Made by a program: the position numbers and the translations under genes. The notes beneath the pieces are model-generated. The model was given only the letters and a program-made list of their open reading frames with translations. It was not told where the DNA came from and ran no database searches. From Cutaneotrichosporon cavernicola (Eukaryota; Basidiomycota; Tremellomycetes; Trichosporonales; Trichosporonaceae), in contig NC_083394.1 of the NCBI RefSeq assembly GCF_030864355.1, positions 1,178,001 through 1,242,000 of the forward strand: a stretch of 64,000 nt of DNA, in the 5' to 3' direction. Positions 55,901 to 64,000 of the stretch are shown here, one piece after another (positions within the stretch are counted from its first letter, which is position 1; every line of letters begins with the position of its first letter).

Positions 55901-56879
55901 TCGCGAGGGTGGGCAAACTTCATTGTCCGTGCGACAAGACGCGACGCGCCCTCTGGACCAGCCCCTGGCACAGTCTTGCTCTGGATGTCCCGTCGGGCGG
56001 CGCTGCTACTGCGGGCGGCGGGCTTACCATTCTTGTTGAACTCGTCGCTCTTCTCGCCACTAAACGTGTTACCAAGCATGTCGGGACGCCAGAACATGCC
56101 GAGCGAGTCCTCAATAGGCTGGACGCCTAAAGTCATATCCTTGTCGCTCAATGCCCACTGCAAGGGATCCTTGGAATAGTTAGCGCGCCACAAGGTCCGT
56201 GTGTCGGTCAGCCCACCTTTCCCAATCCGGACACCAAATAGAGCGACGCCAAGCGCGGTTGAGGGTCACCGCCCAGAACCTTTTGTTCCTTGACCTTGGC
56301 ACCAAGGCTCATCACCGAGTGGTTGAGGCGCTTGTCAAAGGAACCGATGACACCGATACTTTCATTCGCAGAGGCTAACGCACTGAGGCGGTCGGCGGCC
56401 TCGGGCGTGTCGTCAGAAAGAGTACGGGCGCCCGTCGCGCTGCTGTTCCCATTGCGTGTGGGCATCATGTCCAGCTCAGCTTGGGTGGGCAAAGGGGGTC
56501 GGGCCGATGATCTAACCGATTTGATGGAGCCGTTCCGTGACCGAATAGAGGCAGCGTCTTCTCCAGCTTCTTGAAGTTGGAGGGTGACACTGCGGACAGA
56601 GCCTGGACGAATAGAGGGCTGGGAGGCAGTGGAGTTTGGAGGCAGAGGAAAAACGCGTGCAAAGGGGTCCACACGAGACAAGGAAGGTGTGCGTTCGCGA
56701 GTAAGGGAGGAAGGTGGTGCCGAGTCTGGAAAGCGCTTGTTAACAGGTGTAGGAATGTCAAGGAAGGAAGATGTCCCGTGGTTACTGGACAGGGGTGAAG
56801 TTGGTGAAGTTGCGGAAACTGTTGAAGAAACAGGCAGTTCGCGTGTTGTTGGTGAAGGGGACTTGGGCTTGCGGAACAT
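52946..56879 (-). CDS. DENN-domain protein with C-terminal coiled coil
   Basis: Eight exons: 56879-56217, 56169-55335, 55298-55249, 55215-54790, 54732-54382, 54344-54029, 53989-53884 and 53846-52946, giving 1,215 residues. The N-terminus is disordered and Ser/Pro-rich. The middle has a uDENN-like segment (ALTL then VSRYPIYDAMQDYLRLS) and the cDENN strand-helix IVFCSRYPAMLGSAVETLKY with DPGPYIIG and VVIVDLDQNTL. A long Glu/Lys/Arg coiled coil follows (ERLTQESNDLKGKIDKEQRE). The C-terminus is Pro/Asp/Glu-rich. DENN proteins are usually exchange factors for Rab GTPases in membrane traffic. The exon 6-7 join uses a 39-nt intron (54028-53990); an earlier AG at 54000 would break the frame. Family call is moderately strong. 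Confidence 0.8.
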
Positions 56880-58994
56880 GGAGAGTATAAGAGGAGAGGA
56901 ATCAAGGAGAGTCGAGGGGTTGGCGGGGCGGGGGGAAGGGGGAGGGGGAGGAGGGAGGGGGGAGGGGGGAAGGGGAATGAGGGGAGAGGTGACTGTGACT
57001 GTGGCTTGCGATTGGCACTTGGGCTGGCTGTGCTATGCTTGATGGGTTGGATAGGAGAGATTGAGGCAAGAGCACAAAGTGGTAGGCTGTTCGATTCTGG
57101 TGGCGTATGATCTAGTATGTAGAACAATCCACAACGCGACAGTGGGAGTTTGTCCTGGTGGACTGTCCAAGTGGCCGTGTGGGGTGCCGGATCCCGAACG
57201 AGGTGCGTGCGTAAAGGGCCAAAGGCTGAGTGGTATAGTGATAGTGGTATGGTACGCTTGGGCCACTCTCAACAGCTGGGCGCGGGCGCGGGATATGAGG
57301 AGACGCTACGGTTGCGATGTAGGGTGCAAAGAGGTAGAGGGCGTTGGTTCCAAAAGCGTCCTTTGACGTGGTGTGCAAACCCAAGGCCGGGACGGTTCCG
57401 CAGTTGCCGATCGCCGAGGAGCGACTAGGGGCGATGGCGAAGAGTGGTCCGCAGCTGCTAAACCAAGTGAAGAAGGCAAGAACCAAGAGCGGTCGCTGAT
57501 CGCTGACCGCTAATCGCTAATCGCTGATCAGTGTGGGCTCGAGCTAGCGAATGGGTTAATACGGCGATCGAGTAGGCAAGGCGCAGTGGTCGGGTGGGTA
57601 GTGGAGGGTTAAAGTAAGGCTGAAAGAATGGACGCCGAGTGATGATGAGACGAGACTAGTGAGGTGCGAGATGGTCAGAGAATCAAGATTGCCAGAGTAA
57701 GCAAGTGATCTGGTGAGACAGACGCGTGAGATGAGTGAGGGGCCAAGGAGGGTTCAACCCGGCATGAGAGGGGCGTGGGCGTGGGGTGGTCAACAAGGGT
57801 AGATAGGGATAAAGGGGGTAACGCTCGTGTCGCAAGCTGCGTGAGTCCCATCAAAAGAGCACCCTTCAAACTATATTCCCATCAACGTCCTCGGCCCTTA
57901 AACTACTCCCCATATCGAGGAGCAAGATACCCCCGGGCCAAGATAGGAATGAGTCAGTATGAATATCAATCGATGGTTGATGGATGAGGTGGCTGGTGGC
58001 TGGTGGCGTTGGTGGTCCAAGCGTATTGTCGTAGCTAGATCAAAGAGCAAGTGAAAGTTGGATGGATCGGCATTAAACGAGTTCTAAAGTGGTGATACCC
58101 CGGGAGGTGCCTGGATGTACTAGTGCCTGAACAAGGTAACCGATGTGCATGATATGATGGACGTGATGATCAGTCAATTCGGTCCAGCTGTTATTTTATC
58201 GTTTGCCTCAAAAGGCTCTTTAAGAGGTCATGAAATCTGTAATCGCCCTTTGTTCCCTTGTTGACAATTGGTTGGCTTGGGTCGGGTCACACTTTCTTGG
58301 GTGCACCAAACACATATCTTTGCAGGGTAAGACGTAAGAGACCCGGGTGTTTCGCATCCCACGTACACAATCGAGGGCAGCAATGGTCCGTGCACCAACT
58401 TTGGTGACAATGGCCTCGGGCGCTGTTGTTTGGGATTCGACGCTTTTGCAAAGTAGTCTGATCCACAGTCCCGCCAGGGAACCGTCCTACCGACTTCTGG
58501 CGATCTAGCGAGTTGGCGAGGTAGTCGTTCAGAATGAATAGAACATGCAACAGATGCACGTCGAGAAAGAGAGATGATATGCTCATACGACATTGGTGTG
58601 AAAGGATACCGCGGAAGCAAACCGACACTGCAACGAGAGTAGGGCCAGGGAGCTGGGTCTCGCTCAAGTAACTTTATTCAGGTTGACTCGGATAACTGCT
58701 GTGATGGGTAGTAGCATCAGGCTGCCGAGCAACAAGTAACGGCAAGCGCAGACAAATGGTGGGTCGGGGACCGGCCTGACCAACATTGTGAGCCCACAAA
58801 GTGCCTGATAGGTAACGATTGTGATGTCTTTGGCAAGGTTTGAGCTTTACTGGTGGCTCCCTTCACCAGGTGCGCGGGCAGGGTAGGGTCGGGAAAACAT
58901 GCGCCCTGGCCCGAGGCCCCATCGGATAAAGTACGAATCCATCAACTGTAACAGTACAAAAGGAACGGGCTTGGCGTCAGCTCTACAAACCTGT
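56880..58994. other. Long intergenic region, 2.1 kb
   Basis: No convincing gene on either strand; the open frames start from non-ATG codons or have no coding character. The right part includes the 3' end of the pirin gene, the left part the DENN 5' leader with a G-rich tract (56930-56980, repeated GGGAGG). A 7-bp tandem repeat is listed separately. The stretch is large for this genome. Confidence 0.5.
57493..57527. repeat. Five tandem 7-bp units (TCGCTGA type)
   Basis: Units TCGCTGA, TCGCTGA, CCGCTAA, TCGCTAA and TCGCTGA follow one another without gaps. Seen directly. Confidence 0.85.
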
Positions 58995-60083
58995 CTAGTA
59001 CGCGGCAAACTTCTTGCCTGGCTCCTCCCGCGGTCCACCGCGGTACTGCGCGAACCGTGGTGAGTCGCCGTACGTCGGCTTGTCTGTAGGCCATGGGAAC
59101 CCGCCAAATTTCGTCTTGCGGTATATTGCGAACGCGTCGAGATTCTCCTGCTCGGTATTCATGACGAATGGGCCGCGGACAGCAACAGGCTCACCGATAG
59201 GCACGGCTTGGAGGACGAGCACGCGGGCCGGTTGCGATCCGTTACGGAGGACGACCTCGGCGCTGCCAGGAGCCATCTTGAGCGCATGCCAGTCTGGCAC
59301 CCACTCGTCGCCGACTTGTACTTTCACCCCATCCACCGTCTTCTCTGGCCCATCTGGACCGGGCGTGCAGGCGTGCACATACACGGTGCGTTCGGTTTGT
59401 GGTGTATTCGTCGAGGGCAAGGTGGTCGTCGCGCCGGGCTGCATGTCGATAAACCATGCTGCGACGTCTGAACTCGCCCGGGCTGCCCAGGAGCTCTTGG
59501 GCGGTGCCAGCGGGGATGCGCCCCCATATTCCCCAGCGACGACTTGTACGATCGACCCATCCTTCTCGAGATGTGGGATGGCCTCCCGCCACATCATGAC
59601 AAATTCGGGGTCGGCGTCCTTGTCCTCTGCAGCCAGGTTCAACCACAACTGATATAACTCGAGCGTGTTCTTCTCTCCTTCGTTTAAGAGGGGGAACATT
59701 TCCGAATGGACAACCCCCTTACCTGCCGTGACCCACTGTACGTCGCCGACCGAATATCGCGCTCCGCTTGCCGTACTGTCGCCATGATCGATCATGCCTT
59801 GGCGCACAATCGTCACTGTCTCCATCCCCCGGTGCGGGTGGGCAGGAAAGCCAGGCACCTCGTTACCCATGTACATACTCCATCCATCTTTGCGGGTAAA
59901 GTCGTTTCCGAGTACTCGTCCCTCGAGGAGTTTGGGATCGGGAGCGAGGTTACCGTTCCCAGCAGGGTAGTTGTCCCGGTGGAACATGACGTATAAAAAG
60001 GGTCCGGGACCGGGCCATGACTTTCCCATAGGAGGGAGCTTGAAGACCTTGCTGAGTTGGGCGAGGCATAGTGATGGGCGCAT
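58995..60083 (-). CDS. Pirin-family cupin protein
   Basis: A single exon of 363 codons from ATG at 60083; the frame continues upstream only through a non-ATG codon. The pirin signature FPAHPHRGMETVTIVRQG (metal-binding His residues near 82-85) and the second motif DVQWVTAGKGVVHSEM are present, followed by LELYQLWLNL. These residues form the mononuclear metal site of the N-terminal cupin barrel. The C-terminal cupin is less conserved (PVAVRGPFVMNTEQE). Fungal pirins are mostly uncharacterised; some act as redox-sensing or quercetinase-like proteins. Unlike most local genes, it has no intron. Confidence 0.93.
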   Translation of the reverse strand: MRPSLCLAQLSKVFKLPPMGKSWPGPGPFLYVMFHRDNYPAGNGNLAPDPKLLEGRVLGNDFTRKDGWSMYMGNEVPGFPAHPHRGMETVTIVRQGMIDHGDSTASGARYSVGDVQWVTAGKGVVHSEMFPLLNEGEKNTLELYQLWLNLAAEDKDADPEFVMMWREAIPHLEKDGSIVQVVAGEYGGASPLAPPKSSWAARASSDVAAWFIDMQPGATTTLPSTNTPQTERTVYVHACTPGPDGPEKTVDGVKVQVGDEWVPDWHALKMAPGSAEVVLRNGSQPARVLVLQAVPIGEPVAVRGPFVMNTEQENLDAFAIYRKTKFGGFPWPTDKPTYGDSPRFAQYRGGPREEPGKKFAAY

Positions 60084-60406
60084 TGTTGTGAAATGTGGGT
60101 GAGATGGAGAGATGAGATTGAGTGATGGCCGGTGATGGCCGGGTTGATAAAAGAGTGGCAAGGTTCGGCGACTCTGACGTCACCGAGGCACACATTAATA
60201 TGGCTGATTACAGTATGATTATGACTAAGCTTAACCAGCGAATGGTTTGTCACGTTTCGCACTAAACTGACTGACGTAGCTGGTATGGCCAAGTCTTGGA
60301 GTAATGGGAGACATCACGATTCATGGCTGCATACACAAACACCGAATGGAGCCGAGGAGGGTTTCGATGAAGTGATCTGTCCGCGATCGAGAACCTCCTG
60401 GCGGTC
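60084..60406. other. Intergenic region upstream of pirin
   Basis: 323 bp with the promoter of pirin and the 3' end of the low-complexity gene to its right. Nothing else is seen. Confidence 0.5.
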
Positions 60407-61089
60407 TCAGTCGCCGCCACCGCCGCCGCCAGAGTCACCACCATAGTCGTTCCAGCTGGACGGGCAGTATAGGTATAAGGCGTGTACGTATCCGTGATTG
60501 CGGGCGTGGTATTGTCCATGTCGCACAGGTTCGAGTCCATGCAATGGTAGCTCGAATCCGTGGGGTTGTGATGGGTGTGGCCGTGGAGGTCCTAGCCGTG
60601 AGAATGGAGGTCGTCGTCGTCGTGATAAGGGAGGGCCTGGTCGTGGTGGGTGTGGTCGAGATGGTTGTGCGTGTGGTCCGTGGTTGCCAGTCCCCCGGTG
60701 TCCCCCCTGTTCCCGCCCCCTCTGTCTCCGCCGACCCTGTTCCCCTGGTTAACCGGGGGTTGTTTGCGAGCCCAGCCGTCAGCTTCCTACGGGTGTAGGT
60801 TCTGGGGAAGATCCCGTCCTTTTTGCCTTTCTTGGCCAGGTTGGGTTGGTTTGGGCTTGTTCTGTTTGGATTGTGGCTTTCGCTTTTGCTGCTTGTTCTT
60901 GGGAGGGGTACGGTTGGGGTTCGCCTGCTTGGGCTTGGGCTTGGTTTGCCGGTGGGCTGCTTGGGCTTGGTTTCTCGGTGGGCTGCTTGGACTTGCCCTT
61001 GCTCTTGCCCTTGACCTTCTTCTCGTCAGACTCATCGGGCTCCGAATGTGCTTACCCCCGAAGAGGCGGAGGAAGAGGTCGCTCGCCAT
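60407..61089 (-). CDS. Low-complexity protein, related to the downstream glycine-tail gene, reading frame uncertain
   Basis: ATG at 61089 opens MASDLFLRLFGG and is followed at once by a GTAAGC donor with a CTGAC branch at about 61028. Beyond it all three frames are coding-like in patches: a Lys/Pro/Gln/Asn-rich frame, a Thr-rich frame, and a Gly/His/Asp-rich frame (DHTHNHLDHTHHDQ). The final tract SSWNDYGGDSGGGGGGD stops at 60407. The N-terminal pattern (LF then RLF) and the YGGDSGGGGGG ending resemble the neighbouring gene at 61569-62087. It is either a real gene with several short introns that I cannot fix from sequence alone, or a decayed copy. No functional assignment is possible. Confidence 0.35.
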
Positions 61090-61568
61090 AGTTGTGGTGT
61101 AGCTGTGGTGATGTGGGTTTGATGGAATGTATTTATTCTCAATACTGCCTCATTGCGAGCACGTTCCGACTACGAACTGTGGATGGCAACCATCTGTCGC
61201 TTGCATGCGCAGCTTGGTCCGGCCGAAGATGTGGCGATGAACGTGCAATGCATCGTGAAGCAACCTGCGGTCTGCGAAGATGATCACAGACCTCATGGCC
61301 CTACTGCACACAGGCACAGGCCATCTTGAACGTAAACCGGTCAGAGAATAGACAATAGGCAATAGACAAGCTGTACATTGGCAGCTTCACCTTTGGGTTG
61401 CCAACTCTTATCGTCGGTACAGTAGTGGACAGCTTGGAAGCCCGCGCGCTTGGGCTTTGAAGGGCCCAGAGTTTCATATGTGCATTGATTCTTTCAAAAT
61501 GGAGCAGATAAAATATTTAGAAATTTCTTACAAGTTGAATCAATTGGTCAAGGTTTCGCGTCCTAATC
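61090..61568. other. Intergenic region
   Basis: About 480 bp between the two related glycine-tail genes. AT-rich tract at 61490-61545. No ORF is supported. Confidence 0.45.
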
Positions 61569-62087
61569 TCAGCCGCCATCACCGCCACCACCACCACCGC
61601 CGCCGCCACCACCACCACCACCACCACCACCACCACCACCGCTATCACCACCGCCGCCGCCACCACCGCTATCACCACCGCTGTGGCCACCACCACCATG
61701 ACCACCGCTGTGGCCACCACCACCATGACCACCGCTGTGGCCACCACCACCATCGCCGCCAGAGCCGCCGTATCCACCTCCGTGTCCGCCGTATCCACTG
61801 TCCTGGTAAGAGGACACCGACCAATACGTCATCGCGGGTGCGCCTGCTGATGACGGGGCGGCTACAACTGTTCTGTTGCCAATGGCGTTGGGTTGGGCGA
61901 GGGTCTTCTCCCTCATGAGGGTCTTCTCCCTCATTGGCTTGGGTGTGTCCCGCCACTCGGGCTTGATGGCCTGGTGTGGCTGCTTGAATTGCTCAGAAGC
62001 CATGGCGTTCTTACTCTCGGACATGTGCTCCTGGCTGATGTCGGCCTTGGCCTTGTGCTTAAACAGGCGGTGAAAGATGTTGGTCAT
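61569..62087 (-). CDS. Small glycine/histidine-rich protein, unknown
   Basis: A 172-codon single-exon frame from ATG at 62087. The first 70 residues are ordinary and basic (MTNIFHRLFKHKAKADISQE), with a tandem six-residue duplication MREKTLMREKTL. A short segment TYWSVSSYQDSGYGG follows. The last 75 residues are almost only Gly with periodic His and Ser (GGGGHSGGHGG). There is no signal peptide. Glycine-rich tails of this type are often RNA-binding or stress-related, but no RRM or other fold is visible. It looks like a paralogue of the gene at 60407-61089, on the same strand. Confidence 0.55.
   Translation of the reverse strand: MTNIFHRLFKHKAKADISQEHMSESKNAMASEQFKQPHQAIKPEWRDTPKPMREKTLMREKTLAQPNAIGNRTVVAAPSSAGAPAMTYWSVSSYQDSGYGGHGGGYGGSGGDGGGGHSGGHGGGGHSGGHGGGGHSGGDSGGGGGGGDSGGGGGGGGGGGGGGGGGGGGDGG
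61572..61780. repeat. CCACCA-type simple repeat coding the glycine tail
   Basis: A 200-bp stretch of CCACCACC/CCACCGCTGTGG repeats (complement of GGN codons) directly seen. Length variation between strains is likely. Confidence 0.8.
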
Positions 62088-62321
62088 GTTGTTGTTGGTA
62101 CCCGTCGAATATTAGTCGGCTGTGGGCTTTATTTATGCTTTTCAGTCTTGCTTTTGCCACCCTCTGCCACACGACTCAGCTGATCTGCGGTTTGTTTGCC
62201 CGAGGTGGAGCTCTACCACTCAGCTGATCTGTGGACGGGCCACGCACTCGGCATCAGAACGGGCACGCACGCTTAACCCGAGGTAAGACGAATGACGAAC
62301 GTGCATGCATGTATTAAAGAG
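62088..62321. other. Upstream region of the glycine-rich gene
   Basis: No ORF is supported. A repeated element CACTCAGCTGATCTG occurs twice (62168-62230), separated by a 30-bp spacer. Confidence 0.45.
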
Positions 62322-63450
62322 TCGAGATACGCACGAGTATTAAGATTCTGCGACACCGCCCCCCTGTCAACCATTGTCACTAGTGCTCCTCACCACCCAC
62401 ATGATTCGATTAGGAACAAGTAACTTAATATATGAGGAGCTTCGCTACAACGCTACAACGGTCAACATGCTCTGACCGGCCTTGCAAGGTGGAGTTCTTA
62501 TCGTCGATGTTCTACTGGTCAATAGGGATCGACGAGGAATGCCACGCTGAGACAAGGCATCAGCTGATGGCCGGCTGATCAGTGCAGTATTCGGAGCATG
62601 AGGTAAGCTGTGCCTCTACGACATCATCAACATGCTCCAACCGGCCTAGCAAGTTGGAGTTCTTATCGTCGATGTTCTACTGGTCAATAGGGGATCAACG
62701 AGGAATGCCACGCTGAGACAAGACATCAGCTGATGGCCGGCTGGTCAGTGCAGTATTCGGAGCATGAGGTAAGCTGTGCCTCTACGACATCATCAACATG
62801 CTCCGACCGGCCTAGCAAGTTGGAGTTCTTATCGTCGATGTTCTACTGGTAAATAGGGATCGACGAGGAATGCCACGCTGAGACAAGACATCAGCTGATG
62901 GCCGGCTGGTCAGTGCAGTATTCGGAGCATGAGGTAAGCTGTGCCTCTACGACATCATCAACATGCTCCGACCGGCCTAGCAAGTTGGAGTTCTTATCGT
63001 CGATGTTCTACTGGTCAATAGGGGATCAACGAGGAATGTCAAGCTGAGACAAGACATCAGCTGATGGCCGGCTGGTCAGTGCAGTATCCGGAACATGACT
63101 AGACACGGACCGATATCGTATCGAGGTACGCACGAGTATTAAGATTCTGCGACAACGCCCCTTGTCAAACGTTGTCACTACTGCTCCTCACCACCCACGT
63201 GATTCGATTAGGAACAGTAACTGAATATATGAATAGCTTCGCTACAACTGGACAACGGTGAGGTACGCTGTACATCTACGACGTCATCAACATGCTCCGA
63301 CCGGCCTAGCAAGTTGGAGTTCTTATCGTCGATGTTCTACTGGTCAATAGGGGATCAACGAGGAATGTCAAGCTGAGACAAGACATCAGCTGATGGCCGG
63401 CTGGTCAGTGCAGTATCCGGAGCATCGACTAGACGCGGACCGACATCGTA
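62322..63450. repeat. Composite tandem array of short inverted-repeat-bounded units
   Basis: Block A (62322-62462) is followed by four head-to-tail copies of block B (starting 62463, 62628, 62794, 62959; period 165-166 bp) and a closing segment. A second A (from 63121), one B (63288) and the same closing segment (CGGACCGA...ATCGTATCGAGGT) follow. In the intact third copy, B runs from CATGCTCCGA (62797-62806) to TCGGAGCATG (62922-62931), a perfect 10-bp terminal inverted repeat, with CCGGCC/GGCCGG just inside. The interior about 135-bp unit has no ORF. Copies differ by a few bases (CTCTGA, CTCCAA, CTCCGA). This is either a tandemly amplified fold-back/MITE-like element or a local satellite. 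No transposase is in the window. Confidence 0.85.
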
Positions 63451-64000
63451 TCGAGGTCGCAGTGGGTTAAGGGTTGAGGCTTAGTGGGCCAGATGCAACG
63501 GTGCGAAACCTAGCCATCGTTGCGAGGCCATCACCTTTCCCTCGCCACTCACAACACTGTCACTCGCTCAGTGTGGGCCCAAGGGAGTCGCCACTGCTGA
63601 TAAGCATCGCGGTCAAGTAAGTGCGACCTGCCGTCAATAGTCTGCCGTCTCCACATCCTCGTCAGCCAGGCTGCAGTTCCCCCATTGAGCCAGGAGCTTT
63701 GTAGCTGGAAGCATGGATGGCCACTCAGACTTGGGGTTTGCCGATTCAGTGCGAGGAGAGGTGTGGAAAGGGTTGTGAATGCATGATGTGAGCATCGCCA
63801 CAGACACTGACACCGCGAATCCCGCCGGGTGTAGCCCGAAAACGTCGATCACCAATCCGCCACAATCCGCGCCACACCGGCCTCATGTTTTCGCCATCTC
63901 GACTTTCTTGGCGATGGGTCTTTCCAGACGCCCAGCTATTGTCAAGTCTGGTCAAGACTAGCCAAGCATGCCCCGACAGTAAGCGGGGCAATGCCAAGAG
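63451..64000. other. Unannotated right end
   Basis: No supportable gene. Short open frames start from non-ATG codons and have no recognisable domain. A gene running in from beyond the right edge cannot be excluded. Confidence 0.4.

Noticed and set aside
47830..56879. SNF2 gene as part of a defence or mobile system
   Set aside because: Domain order matches the conserved Rad5/HLTF housekeeping group and its neighbours are ordinary cellular genes.
57112..57486. 124-codon minus-strand frame with a hydrophobic start
   Set aside because: The first codon is TTG, composition is not coding-like, and no homologue is recognisable.
58228..58667. Two overlapping minus-strand frames of 126-130 codons
   Set aside because: Both start from non-ATG codons, lack a domain, and the region otherwise looks intergenic.
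60526..60550. GGTTCGAGTCC sequence resembling a tRNA B box
   Set aside because: No A box at the right distance and no cloverleaf can be drawn; it lies within the low-complexity gene.
62322..63450. CRISPR-like array
   Set aside because: Units are 165 bp with near-identical spacers, internal inverted repeats and a eukaryotic setting; there are no unique spacers.
63634..63997. Frames at the right edge
   Set aside because: They start from non-ATG codons, end quickly and show no coding signature.

Overview
The window is nuclear DNA of a fungus, most probably a basidiomycete yeast near Trichosporonales (Cutaneotrichosporon/Trichosporon/Apiotrichum type). This placement is inferred from gene content and intron style, not from a database match. 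The DNA is GC-rich and gene-dense. Almost every gene is cut by very short introns, often 30-60 nt, with GTGAGT/GTACGT donors and a CTGAC/CTAAC branch site 5-10 nt before the acceptor. Fungus-specific proteins (Kei1, Mim2, Srb8/Med12, a fungal ADAM protease) support the assignment. I rebuilt exon joins by hand; nearly all keep phase through to a stop.

Layout. 1-1.1 kb: 5' part of a C3HC zinc-finger (Rsm1/NIPA-like) gene running off the left edge. 1.7-5.4 kb: a 1,243-residue disordered protein with a C-terminal membrane anchor. 5.8-9.6 kb: a Gfo/Idh/MocA oxidoreductase, a UBA-zinc finger-UBX protein and a PTRHD1-type peptidyl-tRNA hydrolase. 9.6-16 kb: mitochondrial methionyl-tRNA synthetase, folylpolyglutamate synthase, eIF2-alpha and mitochondrial enoyl-CoA hydratase. 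16.9-29.3 kb: accessory-looking DNA with three Ser/Pro-rich unknowns, an ADAM metalloprotease and a dienelactone-hydrolase/SnoaL-like protein, separated by larger gaps. 29.7-47.3 kb: dense housekeeping block with protein disulfide isomerase, Rpn3, Dom34/Pelota, Kei1, RPS3, Tma16, a PPR protein, Mim2 and Med12/Srb8. 47.8-56.9 kb: a SNF2-RING ATPase (Rad5/HLTF-like) facing a DENN-domain protein. 59-62.1 kb: pirin and two related low-complexity glycine-tailed genes. 62.3-63.45 kb: a tandem array of about 135-bp units with terminal inverted repeats. The last 0.5 kb shows no supportable gene.

Several genes serve protein synthesis and quality control (eIF2-alpha, RPS3, Tma16, Dom34, peptidyl-tRNA hydrolase, mitochondrial MetRS, Rpn3, UBX, PDI) and several are mitochondrial (MetRS, enoyl-CoA hydratase, PPR, Mim2, possibly PTRHD1). 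They are not an operon: strands are mixed and many pairs are divergent or convergent. CACGTG motifs recur in upstream regions of this set. No clear antiviral, CRISPR-like or secondary-metabolite system is present. The least explained parts are the inverted-repeat-bounded array at 62.3-63.45 kb, the glycine-tailed gene pair next to it, and a few exon-structure oddities (a 9-nt micro-exon, a GC-AG intron, a cryptic exon-like block).
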